A DNA stretch of 64,000 nt from Syntrophales bacterium (GCA_026416455.1 JAOAFE010000010.1:51927-115926), one strand, 5' to 3'. Numbered from the stretch's first letter, positions 8,962-18,935 are shown. Translations and numbers: made by a program. Notes: generated by a model not told the origin, from the letters alone.

Positions 8962-9633
8962 TTAATCAGCCCGTCTTAACATCTTAATGTAGCTCAACAT
9001 GTTTTTTACGACCTCTTCCACAGAAAGATAGGATGTATCGATAATTATGGCCTCCGGATGCGGTTTCAAAGGAGCGATGCCTCTTTCCATATCCTGTCGG
9101 TCACGCTTAATGATACTCTCGGCAATGGCATTCTGGTCCACCTCTTTTTCCCCCCGCATGATAAGTTCTCGCACACGTCTTCTCACCCTTTCTTCCACAG
9201 AGGCATCGAGGAAGAACTTCACCTCCGCCCAAGGGAAAACAACGGTCCCCATATCCCTCCCCTCCGCTATTATATCTCCCATATCTGATGCTTGTCTCTG
9301 AACAGGTAAGAGCCTCTCCCTTACCGCAGGGATTTTAGATATGCGCGATGCCAAGGCCCCTATCTCTTCTGATCGAATCTTATCCTCCACTTCTTCACCC
9401 CTTACTCTTACCCCCAAACCCATGTCTTTTCTGAACAACTCGATTGTTATCTCGCCCAAGAAGGATAATAATTCTCTCTCTTCTTCAAAATTTACCTGCT
9501 CCTCTCTCAAGGCATAGGCCAGGGCCCGGTATAGTGCACCGGTATCAAGATATAAGAAACCCAGTTTTTGAGCGAGCGATTTGCTTACCGTACTCTTGCC
9601 CGCTCCGGCGGGTCCATCGATTGTAACAACCAT
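8962..9633 (-). CDS. cmk: Cytidylate kinase
   Basis: CMP/dCMP kinase of 223 residues with the P-loop GPAGAGKSTVSK at the extreme N-terminus, LYLDTGALYRA (substrate site) and EGRDMGTVVFPWA (NMP-binding region). It makes CDP/dCDP for nucleotide pools. An upstream in-frame ATG at 9666 would add 11 residues, but the internal ATG at 9633 has a clear AAGGAG five bases ahead and matches the family's start (MVVTIDGPAG), so it is preferred. It is followed by rpsA on the same strand. A metalloprotease gene diverges 70 bases away. Confidence 0.95.
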   Translation of the reverse strand: MVVTIDGPAGAGKSTVSKSLAQKLGFLYLDTGALYRALAYALREEQVNFEEERELLSFLGEITIELFRKDMGLGVRVRGEEVEDKIRSEEIGALASRISKIPAVRERLLPVQRQASDMGDIIAEGRDMGTVVFPWAEVKFFLDASVEERVRRRVRELIMRGEKEVDQNAIAESIIKRDRQDMERGIAPLKPHPEAIIIDTSYLSVEEVVKNMLSYIKMLRRAD

Positions 9634-9703
9634 GTTTTCTCCTTGACGCTTGAGTGGTAACGACATATATCACAAGCCATAAAAAAATGAATCCACATAA
9701 TCC

Positions 9704-11122
9704 ATGAAATACATGAGAGCGGCAATCGTTTTGATTATACTTGGCATCTTCATCGTATCGCCGGTATGGGGAGCCTTTACTTTAGAAGATGAAAAAAGGG
9801 TGGGGCTGGAAACGTACAAGCAGCTGGAAAACAATAACGCCTTTCTGAGGACAAAAAAAGTCGTCGATTATATAAATGCACTGGGCAACAAAATCTTGGC
9901 ACAAATGGACACCAAACAACCCTTCGACTATCGGTTTAATATAATAAGGAGTGCCTCCATCAATGCCTTTGCTACACCTGGTGGGTACATATACATTCAT
10001 CGAGGCTTGATTAATCTAGCGGAAAACGAAGCGCAATTGGCATCTGTCATCGCCCACGAAATCGCCCACGCCAATTTACGTCATATCGCTGATGCGATAG
10101 AAAAATCGAAAAAGATAAACTTGGCCACCTTGGCCGGTATCTTGGCTGGAGTTTTAATCGGTGGCAGTCCAGAACTAACCGCTGGTGTTATGACCATGTC
10201 CGTGGCGGGCGGCGCTCACATGTCGTTGAAATACAATCGAGAGCATGAAGAAGAAGCGGATCGCATGGGGATGTATTATCTAGTCCGTGCCGGGTATGAT
10301 CCCCAAGCCATGGTGGACTTTCTCAAGGTAATGAAGAGGCAAGAGCTTTATTCTGGCCTTGTACCTTCTTATTTTCTTACCCATCCGGGTACGGAAGAGA
10401 GGATTAGGTATCTCGACTCACTACTCCAGACGATTTACCGTAATCCGGGGAAAACGGAAATCATAGGAAATTTTAAGCGCATTCAAACCATTCTCCTCAT
10501 CGTGTCCGCTCGAGATCAGGAAGCTAACAAACGCTACTTCGAAGAAAACCTAAAGAAAAATCCCTCTAGCGTTGATGATCTCTATGGGCTTGCCATTACC
10601 GAGGCCAAAATGGGCCGTCTAGACCATGCATTGGGCCTCTTCGAGAAAGCCCTATCTCTTTCACCAAATGATCCTGACATCCTCGGTGACCTGGGTATTA
10701 CATATTTCTTGGCGGGCAGGACGAAGGAGGCCATGAAACCTCTCTCCGAGGCCGTCGCCCGTGGAAGTGAAGACCCAGACGCTTACATTTTTCTCGCCAA
10801 GGCGCACGAGGCATTGGGGGATCGGGAAAACGCATTAGCCTCTTTGAAACTATTGGAAGAAAAAAAACTGGGTAGCGAGGAGGAACTTTACTATAACATG
10901 GCCTCCGTGTACGGCAAACTTGGACAAAAAGGAGCTTCCCATTACTACTTTGGCCTTTATTTCAAGAAAAAAAACCGCCTTGACAGTGCCCTTTATCACT
11001 TTCGCGCGGCAAGAGAAAACCTGCCACCGGAAGACGGCAGAATAAAAGATATTGAAAGAGAAATTCAAGACCTAGGAAAGGGCAGAAAGCCTAATCGCCC
11101 TTCTAATTTGACAACTCCTTGA
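9704..11122 (+). CDS. M48 family metalloprotease with TPR repeats (BepA-like)
   Basis: The 472-residue protein has a signal peptide or anchor (about 1-23), an M48 peptidase domain with the zinc motif HEIAH at 118-122 and a later EEEAD Glu ligand, and a C-terminal half made of about four tetratricopeptide repeats (roughly 285-440, for example LGLFEKALSLSPNDPDILGD). This plan matches periplasmic BepA/YfgC, which helps assemble or degrade outer-membrane proteins such as LptD. No good Shine-Dalgarno precedes either ATG (9704 or 9713). The 3' end overlaps the convergent HD-GYP gene by 20 bases. Confidence 0.88.
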   Translation: MKYMRAAIVLIILGIFIVSPVWGAFTLEDEKRVGLETYKQLENNNAFLRTKKVVDYINALGNKILAQMDTKQPFDYRFNIIRSASINAFATPGGYIYIHRGLINLAENEAQLASVIAHEIAHANLRHIADAIEKSKKINLATLAGILAGVLIGGSPELTAGVMTMSVAGGAHMSLKYNREHEEEADRMGMYYLVRAGYDPQAMVDFLKVMKRQELYSGLVPSYFLTHPGTEERIRYLDSLLQTIYRNPGKTEIIGNFKRIQTILLIVSARDQEANKRYFEENLKKNPSSVDDLYGLAITEAKMGRLDHALGLFEKALSLSPNDPDILGDLGITYFLAGRTKEAMKPLSEAVARGSEDPDAYIFLAKAHEALGDRENALASLKLLEEKKLGSEEELYYNMASVYGKLGQKGASHYYFGLYFKKKNRLDSALYHFRAARENLPPEDGRIKDIEREIQDLGKGRKPNRPSNLTTP

Positions 11123-12611
11123 GGGCGTATTCCTTATATATTTGCTTTCTCAAAAACAGGTCGAAGATATTGCGATCGACATGACCTTTCCCTGCCAAAT
11201 CGGCCATTACACGAAGGGCCTCCTCCATCGGCATTGCCTTTTTGTAAGGTCGATCTCGTGCCGTCAGGGCTTCGAATATGTCGGCAAACGCTAAGATCCG
11301 GGCTTGGACGGATAAGTCCTGGGCAGATAGACCTTTTGGATATCCGCTTCCATCCAACTTTTCATGATGACTGGCGGCAATGAATGGAACACGGCGTAGC
11401 TTTTTCGGGAAGGGTAAACTGGACAGAATCTTAAATGTCATGACGACATGGTTATTTATGATCTCTCTTTCCCTTTCGTTTAGAGTCCCTCTTCTTATGG
11501 ACAGATTTTCCACTTCTTCGGGAGAAAGCAAGGGTTCTTTCCTGCCATCGATGGAATAAGAACACTGAGCAATGGTCTTCAAGCGCTCTATCATTTCATC
11601 CGTGACGAATTCATCTCCCCGATTCAAACGCTCGAGAAAGGCCAGGTTGTCTTTCCAACTGCCCATTTCCTCATTCTCCATAACCTCCCGTTTCATCAAT
11701 TCCATTCTGAGGCGTATTATTTCCATGCGATCGTACAGGGATTCAAGCTTCGTGGCCTTATCGACTACGTATTCGGGAGTGGTAATTTTTCCCACATCGT
11801 GTAGCCATGAGGCAATTCTTAACTCCTTCAACTCATCTTCTGTAAAATGCACGTCCGCAAAAGGTCCTTCTTTTTCTTCGTTAATAGCCCTAGCTAAGGC
11901 AAGCGTAAGTTCCGCCACTCTCTTTACATGACCACCTGTGTAAGGGGACTTTTCATCTATCGCCTGCCCGATAGCTACTATGAAAGAATCGATTAGCCTT
12001 TCCAAATCCATTATGAGTTGATTTTTTGATAAGGCAACGGCGGCCTGAGAGGCAAGGGCCTCCCCCATAAGTTGATTCTCTTCGTTGAAAGGTATAACCC
12101 GACCGGAGACAGGATCAACGGCATTGATGAGCTGAAGAACACCTATGATATCCCTTTCATGGTTCCTCATAGGAACGACCAACATGGATTTAGATCTATA
12201 ACCAGTTCGTCGATCAAATTCACGGGTGCCCTCAAAGTTGAATTCTCCTGCCTTATAAACATCTTCAATATTGACGACCTCGCCCGTCAAAGCCACATGG
12301 GCGGACACGTGAGAGTGATTTTCCGTACCGTCGGGGTGGTAGATGGGAACGGGGGGCCAATTTAGACGGTCCCCCGTTCCCATCTTTATCTGAAGGGTCC
12401 TATTCTGAACAACAACAAAGTTCAATTGGCAGTGATCCTCTGAAAGGAGGTACAGGGTACCGCCATCAGCCTCGGTGATGAGACATGCATTATCGATAAT
12501 GGCATCGAGAAGCCGGTTTATATCCATTTCGGCAGAAAGGGCTACCCCTACTTCCGCAAGTAGTCTAATCTTTTCGAAGGGCTGGTAATTCTTGCCGATG
12601 GATGTCTTCAC
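11103..12611 (-). CDS. GAF domain plus HD-GYP domain c-di-GMP phosphodiesterase
   Basis: A 502-residue signalling protein. Residues about 20-185 form a GAF sensor domain. A long helix follows, then an HD-GYP domain (about 215-490) with the HD pair in WLHDVGKI, a downstream HH in ASHHEKLDGSGYP and the GYP triplet. HD-GYP enzymes hydrolyse cyclic di-GMP to pGpG or GMP. All metal-site motifs I can check are present, so it is probably active. An insertion of roughly 70 residues after the HD pair holds a predicted helical region. There is no membrane helix, so it is cytoplasmic. It is one of several possible c-di-GMP-linked proteins in the window (see 22566 and 52303). Confidence 0.9.
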   Translation of the reverse strand: MKTSIGKNYQPFEKIRLLAEVGVALSAEMDINRLLDAIIDNACLITEADGGTLYLLSEDHCQLNFVVVQNRTLQIKMGTGDRLNWPPVPIYHPDGTENHSHVSAHVALTGEVVNIEDVYKAGEFNFEGTREFDRRTGYRSKSMLVVPMRNHERDIIGVLQLINAVDPVSGRVIPFNEENQLMGEALASQAAVALSKNQLIMDLERLIDSFIVAIGQAIDEKSPYTGGHVKRVAELTLALARAINEEKEGPFADVHFTEDELKELRIASWLHDVGKITTPEYVVDKATKLESLYDRMEIIRLRMELMKREVMENEEMGSWKDNLAFLERLNRGDEFVTDEMIERLKTIAQCSYSIDGRKEPLLSPEEVENLSIRRGTLNEREREIINNHVVMTFKILSSLPFPKKLRRVPFIAASHHEKLDGSGYPKGLSAQDLSVQARILAFADIFEALTARDRPYKKAMPMEEALRVMADLAGKGHVDRNIFDLFLRKQIYKEYALKELSN

Positions 12612-12627
12612 AATAAACGTGAATAAT

Positions 12628-13326
12628 CTATTTTCTAACTATTACGCAAGGGATAATTTCGGCAAGGGTGTTTTTTATTCTTTCCAACATTTCGTCGGTA
12701 GGTGGCTGCAATGCCGGGTTAGCCTGCAATCCCCGAGACGGAGGACGAAATTTCTGCACCACGAGACGACTTACGTGTTTATGTTTGAGCCCGTGCCCTA
12801 AAGATATGAGATCATCTTCCGTGACAACTGGCAGCGCCACGGTCACCCGGCATTCGTATTCTACTCCAGAAGCGAGGATGATCTCTAAACTCTCATTCAC
12901 TTTTTCGACATCGACTTCGACGCCTGCCACTTTTTGATATGAATCCCACGGGGCCTTCACATCTATCGACACATAGTCAAGTAAGCCTGCTTGGAGTATC
13001 CGTGAGAGGTGATGAGGACACGTCCCGTTCGTATCGAGTTTAATGAGAAATTCCCTTTCCTTTATGGAGGAAATAAAACTCCCGAGATCCTCGTGCAAAA
13101 GGGGCTCTCCTCCGGTGATGACAACGGCATCTATTTTCCCCCGGCGCTGGTCGAGAAATCTCAGTATTTCGGACGGTTCGATCGGTTCTCCCCAAAATTG
13201 GGGATAAACAAGCTCGGGGTTATGGCAATAGATGCAACGGAGATTACACCCCTGGGTAAAGATGACGGAACTGATTTGACCAGGATAATCAATGAGAGAG
13301 ACTTTCTGTAAGCCGCCAATCCTCAT
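12628..13326 (-). CDS. nrdG: Anaerobic ribonucleoside-triphosphate reductase activating protein (radical SAM)
   Basis: Radical-SAM enzyme of 232 residues with the CxxxCxxC cluster site in QGCNLRCIYCHNPEL and the GGEP motif in VVITGGEPLL. It generates the glycyl radical on NrdD using SAM and a [4Fe-4S] cluster. An upstream in-frame TTG at 13359 lies inside nrdD; the ATG at 13326, four bases after AGGA and just past the nrdD stop, matches the usual start (MRIGGLQKVSLIDYPG). It directly follows nrdD, forming the class III RNR operon. Confidence 0.93.
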   Translation of the reverse strand: MRIGGLQKVSLIDYPGQISSVIFTQGCNLRCIYCHNPELVYPQFWGEPIEPSEILRFLDQRRGKIDAVVITGGEPLLHEDLGSFISSIKEREFLIKLDTNGTCPHHLSRILQAGLLDYVSIDVKAPWDSYQKVAGVEVDVEKVNESLEIILASGVEYECRVTVALPVVTEDDLISLGHGLKHKHVSRLVVQKFRPPSRGLQANPALQPPTDEMLERIKNTLAEIIPCVIVRK

Positions 13327-13330
13327 AGTC

Positions 13331-15421
13331 CTAAAAATTAAAAACCTTTCGGTGGGCAAACTCCTCCTGTTTACCTTTATTCCACTGCCTCACCGGACGC
13401 AGATAACCTACAACCCGTGAATATATCTCACACTCTTCTCGACATTCAGGACATACGTCGTGCTCACCTTTTAGGTACCCATGTGTAGGACACACACTAA
13501 ACGTGGGGGTAAAAGTAAGATAGGGAAGATGGTAGCGAGTGCAGATTTTCTTAATCAGTTGCCTCACTGCTCGAGGATCTTCAATTCTTTCCCCCGCATA
13601 GATGTGAAAAACGGTTCCCCCCGTATATTTGACCTGGATTTCATCCTGCAGATCGAGGGCTTCGAATATATCGTCCGTAAAGTTAACGGGGAGTTGAGTG
13701 GAGTTGGTGTAAAAGGGCTCCGCCCTTCTGGCTCGGAATTCTTCTTCGTTGGCACAAATAATATCTGGATACTTTTCTTTGTCGAGGCGGGCCAAGCGAT
13801 AGGACGTACCCTCCGCTGGTGTGGCTTCCAGATTATAGTTGTTCCCCGTTTCCTTTTGATATAAAAGCAACCTTTCCCTCATAAAATCCAACACTTTTTT
13901 TGCGAACTCTTTTCCTTCCTTGCTTGCAATGTTTTTCCCCAGTAAATTAAGACATGCCTCATTCATCCCTACGAGGCCGATGGTGGAAAAGTGGTTTTTC
14001 CAGTATTCACCGAACCGTTCTTTCACCCCTCTTAAATAGTAGCGGGTATATGGGTAAAGGTTTCCATCGGTAAACTTTTCGAGAACCTTTCGTTTCGTCT
14101 CCAGGCTCTCTTTCGCTATATCCATAAGCCTGACAAGACGTTGGAAGAAGTCCTTTTCCGTTTTTGCCATATAGCCTAAACGAGGCATATTAATCGTAAT
14201 GACGCCAATAGACCCTGTCAAAGGATGTGAGCCGAAGAGCCCACCTCCTCTTTTGTGCAATTCTCTATTGTCTATCCGGAGCCGGCAACACATGCTCCGT
14301 GCATCCTCCGGATTCATGTCGGAATTTATGAAATTAGAGAAATAAGGCACCCCATATTTGGCTGTCATCTCCCATAGGCCTTCCAGTACCGGATCATCCC
14401 AGTTGAAATCTTTAGTTATGTTATAGGTAGGAATGGGAAAGGTAAAAACCCTCCCCTTTGCATCCCCTTCCGCCATCACCTCGAGAAAGGCTCGGTTGAA
14501 TAGATTCATTTCTTCCTGAAATTCACCATACTTCTCCTTCTGAGGACGACCGCCGATAATCACGTTCTGATCGGCATAATAAGGTGGTACAGTCACATCC
14601 ATAGTTACATTGGTAAATGGCGTCTGAAACCCTACACGGGTAGGTACATTGATATTGAACACAAACTCCTGAAGAGCCTGTTTTACTTCTTTATAATTAA
14701 GTCCGTCATAACGGATGAAAGGGGCAAGCAAGGTATCAAAATTGGAAAAGGCCTGAGCACCAGCTGCCTCGCCCTGTAATGTATAGAAGAAATTTACCAC
14801 CTGCCCTAAGGCACTGCGTAAGTGATTGGCCGGTCTGCTTTCTACCTTCCCTGCCACTCCACGAAAGCCCTCTAACAACAGATCATAGAGATCCCAACCA
14901 ACACAGTAAACGGAAAGGAGACTCAAATCGTGAATGTGGAAATCGCCGTTGACATGAGCCGCCCGGACCTCGGGAGAGTAAATGCTATTTAGCCAGTATA
15001 CTTTACTCACTTCCGATGAGATGTAATTGTTCAAACCCTGGAGGGAATAGTCCATGTTGCTGTTTTCATGAATCTTCCAGTCAATTTTCTTTAGGTACTG
15101 ATCGACCAGATCCACCTCCATCTTGTTGGCTATCTCTCTTAGGCGCGCATGCTGGTCTCGGTAGATGATATAGGCCTTGGCCGTTTTCCGATAAACGGAG
15201 GACAGCAACACCTCTTCGACAATGTCCTGAATCTCCTCAACCCCCATGATCTTGTTTCCGTACATCTTCTCCGCCAGGTTTAGCACCCTAATTGTAAGCC
15301 TTCGGGCCACCTTCTCGTCGAATTCTCCCGTGGCCTTTCCCGCCTTGGCAATGGCATTGGTGATTTTTTCTGCGTCGAATTTAACGAGACGGCCGTCCCT
15401 TTTACGGATTTTCGCATTCAT
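13331..15421 (-). CDS. nrdD: Anaerobic ribonucleoside-triphosphate reductase, class III
   Basis: A 696-residue enzyme with an N-terminal ATP-cone (KIRKRDGRLVKFDAEKITNA, allosteric control) and the glycyl-radical barrel. A C-terminal zinc site reads CPTHGYLKGEHDVCPECREEC. The glycyl-radical region is the RVVGYLRPVRQWNKGKQEEF segment, where the Gly in VVGYLRPV is the radical site. It reduces NTPs to dNTPs without oxygen. The longer frame starts at 15478, but ATG 15421 has GAGGAGGGG ahead and starts at the ATP-cone. A paired NrdR-type site lies just upstream (15444-15490). Confidence 0.95.
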   Translation of the reverse strand: MNAKIRKRDGRLVKFDAEKITNAIAKAGKATGEFDEKVARRLTIRVLNLAEKMYGNKIMGVEEIQDIVEEVLLSSVYRKTAKAYIIYRDQHARLREIANKMEVDLVDQYLKKIDWKIHENSNMDYSLQGLNNYISSEVSKVYWLNSIYSPEVRAAHVNGDFHIHDLSLLSVYCVGWDLYDLLLEGFRGVAGKVESRPANHLRSALGQVVNFFYTLQGEAAGAQAFSNFDTLLAPFIRYDGLNYKEVKQALQEFVFNINVPTRVGFQTPFTNVTMDVTVPPYYADQNVIIGGRPQKEKYGEFQEEMNLFNRAFLEVMAEGDAKGRVFTFPIPTYNITKDFNWDDPVLEGLWEMTAKYGVPYFSNFINSDMNPEDARSMCCRLRIDNRELHKRGGGLFGSHPLTGSIGVITINMPRLGYMAKTEKDFFQRLVRLMDIAKESLETKRKVLEKFTDGNLYPYTRYYLRGVKERFGEYWKNHFSTIGLVGMNEACLNLLGKNIASKEGKEFAKKVLDFMRERLLLYQKETGNNYNLEATPAEGTSYRLARLDKEKYPDIICANEEEFRARRAEPFYTNSTQLPVNFTDDIFEALDLQDEIQVKYTGGTVFHIYAGERIEDPRAVRQLIKKICTRYHLPYLTFTPTFSVCPTHGYLKGEHDVCPECREECEIYSRVVGYLRPVRQWNKGKQEEFAHRKVFNF

Positions 15422-15443
15422 GACTTCCCCTCCTCGTAAAAAA

Positions 15444-15490
15444 ACGCTATATATAGTGTATGGGAGAAAGCATACCACTATATATAGCGT
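15444..15490 (-). promoter_or_regulatory. Paired NrdR-box operator upstream of nrdDG
   Basis: Two 16-base AT-rich near-palindromes, acgctatatatagtgt (15444-15459) and ccactatatatagcgt (15475-15490), match the NrdR consensus acaCwATATaTwGtgt. Their centres are 31 bases apart, three helical turns, as known for NrdR targets. The two boxes are inverted copies of each other, so the whole site is palindromic. NrdR is an ATP/dATP-sensing repressor of ribonucleotide reductase genes. The site ends 23 bases before the nrdD start, so it probably covers the promoter. The nrdR gene itself is not in the window. Confidence 0.88.
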
Positions 15491-15515
15491 ATATCAAGAG
15501 GATAAATTCAGGACC

Positions 15516-16664
15516 CTACCTCATCCCAAGCAATTTCCTTGCTACTACTATCCTCTGTATTTCGTTCGTCCCTTCGTAAATTTGACAAATCTTTGCATCC
15601 CTCATGTGTCGCTCAGCTGGATACTCCTTACAATAACCGTAACCGCCAAATATCTGCACACATTCTATTGCCGCTTTCATAGCTACGTCGGCAGCATAGT
15701 ACTTCGCCATAGCCGCTTCCTTTTCGAAGTCAAAGCCGTTATCCTCAAGCCAAGCCGCCCTCAAAGTAAGCATCTCCGCTGCATCCAGCTCCGTTGCCAT
15801 ATCGGCCAACTTAAACTGGATGGCCTGAAAAGCTGCGATCGGTTGACCGAATTGAACCCTTTCTTTAGCGTAGTTGATGGCATCTTCCAAAGCGGCCCGC
15901 CCAATTCCACATGCCTGGGCAGCGATACCGATTCGCCCGGCATTCAGACCGGATAACATCTGTCGAAACCCTTGTCCCTCCGCACCTAGAAGATTTTTGG
16001 CCGGTACCTCTGCATCCTCAAAAACAAGCTCGGCCGTTGATGATGCGAGGATGCCCAGCTTCTCTTCAATCTTCCCCACGGAAAAGCCGGGGGTATTTTT
16101 CAAATCTACCAGCAGGTTTATAATGCCTTTGTATCCCTTGGATGGGTCGGTGGTAGCGGCCAGCACACAGTACCGTGCCACCCCGCCATTAGTGATAAAT
16201 CGCTTTGTTCCGTTTACTATGTACTTGTCCCCCTTGAGGACGGCCCGGCAGGTAAGGGCCGCAGCATCAGATCCGGCACCTGCTTCCGTCAAGGCGTAAC
16301 AACCTTCATATTGACCGCTCGCTACCGGATAGAGAAACTCCATTTTCTGCTCGTGATTACCGAAAGTTTTAACCGGATACCCATAAAGGGAATTATTGAC
16401 AGAAACGATAACCCCCGTACTGGCACAAGCCTTGGAAATAGCTATGAGAGCGAGGACGTAGGTGACATTGTCCATACCTGCCCCCCCGTATTCCGTCGGC
16501 ACCGCCACCCCCATCATTCCCATCTCTCCCAACTTCCTACATATTTCTTCCGGATGACGGTGCGTTCTGTCCAATTCAGCGGCAATGGGCTTTATCTCCG
16601 CTTCGGCAAAGCGGCTGACCATGTCCTTTACCATCTGTTGTTCTTCTGTAAGCGCAAAATTCAT
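15516..16664 (-). CDS. Acyl-CoA dehydrogenase (short-chain type)
   Basis: This 382-residue flavoprotein has the three-part acyl-CoA dehydrogenase fold: helical N-terminus, YALTEAGAGSDAAAL at the FAD/substrate contact, and the C-terminal QIYEGTNEIQRIV carrying the catalytic base Glu. Size and motifs match butyryl/short-chain acyl-CoA dehydrogenases, which oxidise acyl-CoA to 2-enoyl-CoA or, with electron-transferring flavoprotein, run the reverse. It is the distal gene of a thiolase / 3-hydroxyacyl-CoA dehydrogenase operon. No etfAB genes follow, so its electron partner lies elsewhere. Chain-length preference cannot be fixed by eye. Confidence 0.92.
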   Translation of the reverse strand: MNFALTEEQQMVKDMVSRFAEAEIKPIAAELDRTHRHPEEICRKLGEMGMMGVAVPTEYGGAGMDNVTYVLALIAISKACASTGVIVSVNNSLYGYPVKTFGNHEQKMEFLYPVASGQYEGCYALTEAGAGSDAAALTCRAVLKGDKYIVNGTKRFITNGGVARYCVLAATTDPSKGYKGIINLLVDLKNTPGFSVGKIEEKLGILASSTAELVFEDAEVPAKNLLGAEGQGFRQMLSGLNAGRIGIAAQACGIGRAALEDAINYAKERVQFGQPIAAFQAIQFKLADMATELDAAEMLTLRAAWLEDNGFDFEKEAAMAKYYAADVAMKAAIECVQIFGGYGYCKEYPAERHMRDAKICQIYEGTNEIQRIVVARKLLGMR

Positions 16665-16679
16665 CGAAACCTCCCCTTG

Positions 16680-17534
16680 TCACTTATACTCGTAAAAGCC
16701 ACGTCCCGTTTTTCTCCCCAAATAGCCAGCGTCAACGTACTTCCGGAGAAGCGGGCAGGGGCGATACTTGTCATCACCGAAGCCCTTGTGGAGCACCTCC
16801 ATAATCGCCAAGCACGTATCCAGGCCGATTAGATCAGCAAGGGCTAGAGGACCCATGGGGTGGTTAGCACCGAGTTTCATTATCTCATCTATGTCTTTGG
16901 CTTCTCCCACACCTTCCATTAGGGCATAGATGGCCTCGTTAATCATGGGCACGAGAATTCTATTTGCCACAAAACCGGGGAAGTCGTTGCACCTGACAGG
17001 GGTCTTCCCCATCTTCTCCGCCAGAGAAAAGGTAATCTGGAAGGTTTCATCGGAGGTGGCGAGCCCTTTTATAACTTCGACTAGACGCATCACCGGCACA
17101 GGGTTGAAGAAATGCATACCTATTACCTTATCCGGCCTGTTCGTAGCCGCGGATATGCGGGTAATAGGGATCGATGACGTATTGGAAGCGAGGATGATCT
17201 CGGGTCGGCATAATTTATCTAGTTCACGGAAAATGTTGATTTTCAGATCTTCTCTTTCCGTCGCCGCCTCTATTATGAAATCCGCTTGTTCCATATCTCG
17301 AAGAGCCACACTCTTTTTTATTCGACCCAGGACCGCTTCTTTTTCCTCCGATGTAAGACGACCTTTTTCCACGAGACGTTCTAGATTGGTCGTGACCGTC
17401 TTCAACCCGCGATTCACGAACTCTTCTGCGATATCGTTGAGGATGATATTGAATCCTCCCACCTGAGCTGCCACCTGAGCTATGCCGCTACCCATCTGTC
17501 CAGCCCCTACGATACCTATTGTTTTCACCTCCAT
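16680..17534 (-). CDS. hbd: 3-hydroxybutyryl-CoA dehydrogenase
   Basis: The 284-residue protein has the Rossmann NAD(P) motif [15 protein letters not shown] at the N-terminus, the catalytic His in [15 protein letters not shown], and the C-terminal helical domain ([19 protein letters not shown]) typical of the stand-alone dehydrogenase of butyrate-type metabolism. It interconverts acetoacetyl-CoA and 3-hydroxybutyryl-CoA in the cytoplasm. It lies between a thiolase and an acyl-CoA dehydrogenase on the same strand with 15-16 base gaps, so the three are probably one operon. The crotonase for the intervening dehydration is not in the operon. Confidence 0.94.
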   Translation of the reverse strand: MEVKTIGIVGAGQMGSGIAQVAAQVGGFNIILNDIAEEFVNRGLKTVTTNLERLVEKGRLTSEEKEAVLGRIKKSVALRDMEQADFIIEAATEREDLKINIFRELDKLCRPEIILASNTSSIPITRISAATNRPDKVIGMHFFNPVPVMRLVEVIKGLATSDETFQITFSLAEKMGKTPVRCNDFPGFVANRILVPMINEAIYALMEGVGEAKDIDEIMKLGANHPMGPLALADLIGLDTCLAIMEVLHKGFGDDKYRPCPLLRKYVDAGYLGRKTGRGFYEYK

Positions 17535-17550
17535 CTTTCACTTCCTCCTT

Positions 17551-18840
17551 TCACCATCTTTCCAGCGCAATTGCCATCCCTTGACCACCACCGATGCAGA
17601 GGGAAGCGAGGCCAAAGCGTACCCCTCGGATCTTCATCTGAACAGCGAGGGAATAAGTAATTCGCGCCCCCGTACATCCAATGGGATGCCCAATGGCAAT
17701 GGCCCCACCGTTGACATTGCATATATCCTGGTCTATCTCCAGCTCTTTAATACAACACAAGGCCTGGGCGGCAAAAGCCTCATTGAGCTCTATCAATCCG
17801 AAGTCTTTTATTGTCATATCGAGCTTCTTGAGTAGTTTTCGGATAGCGGGAATGGGACCTAACCCCATATACTGAGGATCCACCCCACCGGAGGCATAAC
17901 CCATAATTCTGGCAAGTGGCTTGATACCCAACTCTTTTGCTTTTTCCGCCGTCATTACCACCACGGCCGCCGCCGCATCGTTAATGCCAGACGCATTGCC
18001 CGCCGTCACAGTCCCGTCTTTCTTAAATACGGGTGGCAACTTTGACAAAAGCTCCATATTCGTTTCCCTTGGCCTTTCGTCTACCTGAAATACTTTCGGT
18101 TCGCCTTTTTTTTGCGGAATCAAAACGGGGACTATCTCCTCCTCAAAGGCACCCGAACTAATTGCAGCCCTAGCCCGCTGATGGCTCGTCATGGCAAAAC
18201 GGTCCTGTTCTTCCCTCGTTATCCCGTACATAGCGGCGATATTTTCCGCCGTCATACCCATATGATACCCATAGAATATCTCCGTCAGTCCATCAAAGAC
18301 CATGAGATCTACAATTTGACCGTACGGCATGGTCATCCTGTAACCCCATCTGGCATCGGGCAATCCAAAGGGCACGTTGCTCATGTTTTCCATACCGCCA
18401 GCCACCACTATTTCTGCATCTCCAGCCAAAATGGCCTGGGCTGCCAAGGCAATGGCTTTCATACCCGAACCGCACACTTTGTTCACCGTATAAGCATTGG
18501 TTTCTTCAGGTATTCCGGCATGAATGGCTGCTTGACGAGCCACACTCTGCCCTTGACCAGCCTGAATGCCACAACCCATAATCACCTCATCCACGTAAAC
18601 GGGCGCAAGCCCCTCATCGTATTTGTAATGAGCCTTAACGACTTCGGTCATCTCAATATCTCTAATAGGTAACGGGCGGCATTTTTTAAGGGAATCAGAC
18701 ACGACCGGACGGATGCCGGCTCGAACCAAAGCCTCTCTTATAACCAAAGCTCCTAAATCCACGACCCGTATGCCTTTTAACGATCCACCGAACTCGCCGA
18801 CGGCCGTTCTTGCCCCACTGGCAATGACTATCTCTTTCAT
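17551..18840 (-). CDS. Acetyl-CoA acetyltransferase (thiolase) with an insertion
   Basis: A thiolase with all catalytic parts: nucleophile Cys in [10 protein letters not shown], the NEAFA loop, [16 protein letters not shown] and the final Cys in [11 protein letters not shown]. It condenses two acetyl-CoA, or cleaves acetoacetyl-CoA. At 429 residues it is about 35 longer than the usual 393; the extra stretch lies at about residues 45-82, between REALVRAGI and VDEVIMG, with no effect on the frame. It is the first gene of the operon with hbd and an acyl-CoA dehydrogenase. An AGGAGG lies upstream of the ATG, and a TTGACA promoter lies at 18876-18904. Confidence 0.93.
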   Translation of the reverse strand: MKEIVIASGARTAVGEFGGSLKGIRVVDLGALVIREALVRAGIRPVVSDSLKKCRPLPIRDIEMTEVVKAHYKYDEGLAPVYVDEVIMGCGIQAGQGQSVARQAAIHAGIPEETNAYTVNKVCGSGMKAIALAAQAILAGDAEIVVAGGMENMSNVPFGLPDARWGYRMTMPYGQIVDLMVFDGLTEIFYGYHMGMTAENIAAMYGITREEQDRFAMTSHQRARAAISSGAFEEEIVPVLIPQKKGEPKVFQVDERPRETNMELLSKLPPVFKKDGTVTAGNASGINDAAAAVVVMTAEKAKELGIKPLARIMGYASGGVDPQYMGLGPIPAIRKLLKKLDMTIKDFGLIELNEAFAAQALCCIKELEIDQDICNVNGGAIAIGHPIGCTGARITYSLAVQMKIRGVRFGLASLCIGGGQGMAIALERW

Positions 18841-18875
18841 CCTTCCCGCCTCCTCTTGCTATTTTTAGCTAAGCC

Positions 18876-18904
18876 ACCATATATGGACTCGTTTTTCCTG
18901 TCAA
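18876..18904 (-). promoter_or_regulatory. Candidate sigma-70 promoter of the thiolase operon
   Basis: On the minus strand a perfect -35 TTGACA (18899-18904) is followed after 17 bases by TATGGT (18876-18881), a fair -10. It ends about 36 bases before the thiolase ATG. This is the only good match in the upstream region on that strand. Confidence 0.6.
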
Positions 18905-18935
18905 GGAAGAGGCAACGGGTCTTCACATAAAATTC

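Noticed and set aside
8962..9666. Use of the first in-frame ATG for cmk
   Set aside because: The internal ATG at 9633 has a proper AAGGAG and the family N-terminus.
15246..15956. A long plus-strand frame across the nrdD start and the acyl-CoA dehydrogenase end
   Set aside because: It spans an operator and parts of two known genes on the opposite strand, so it is a shadow.
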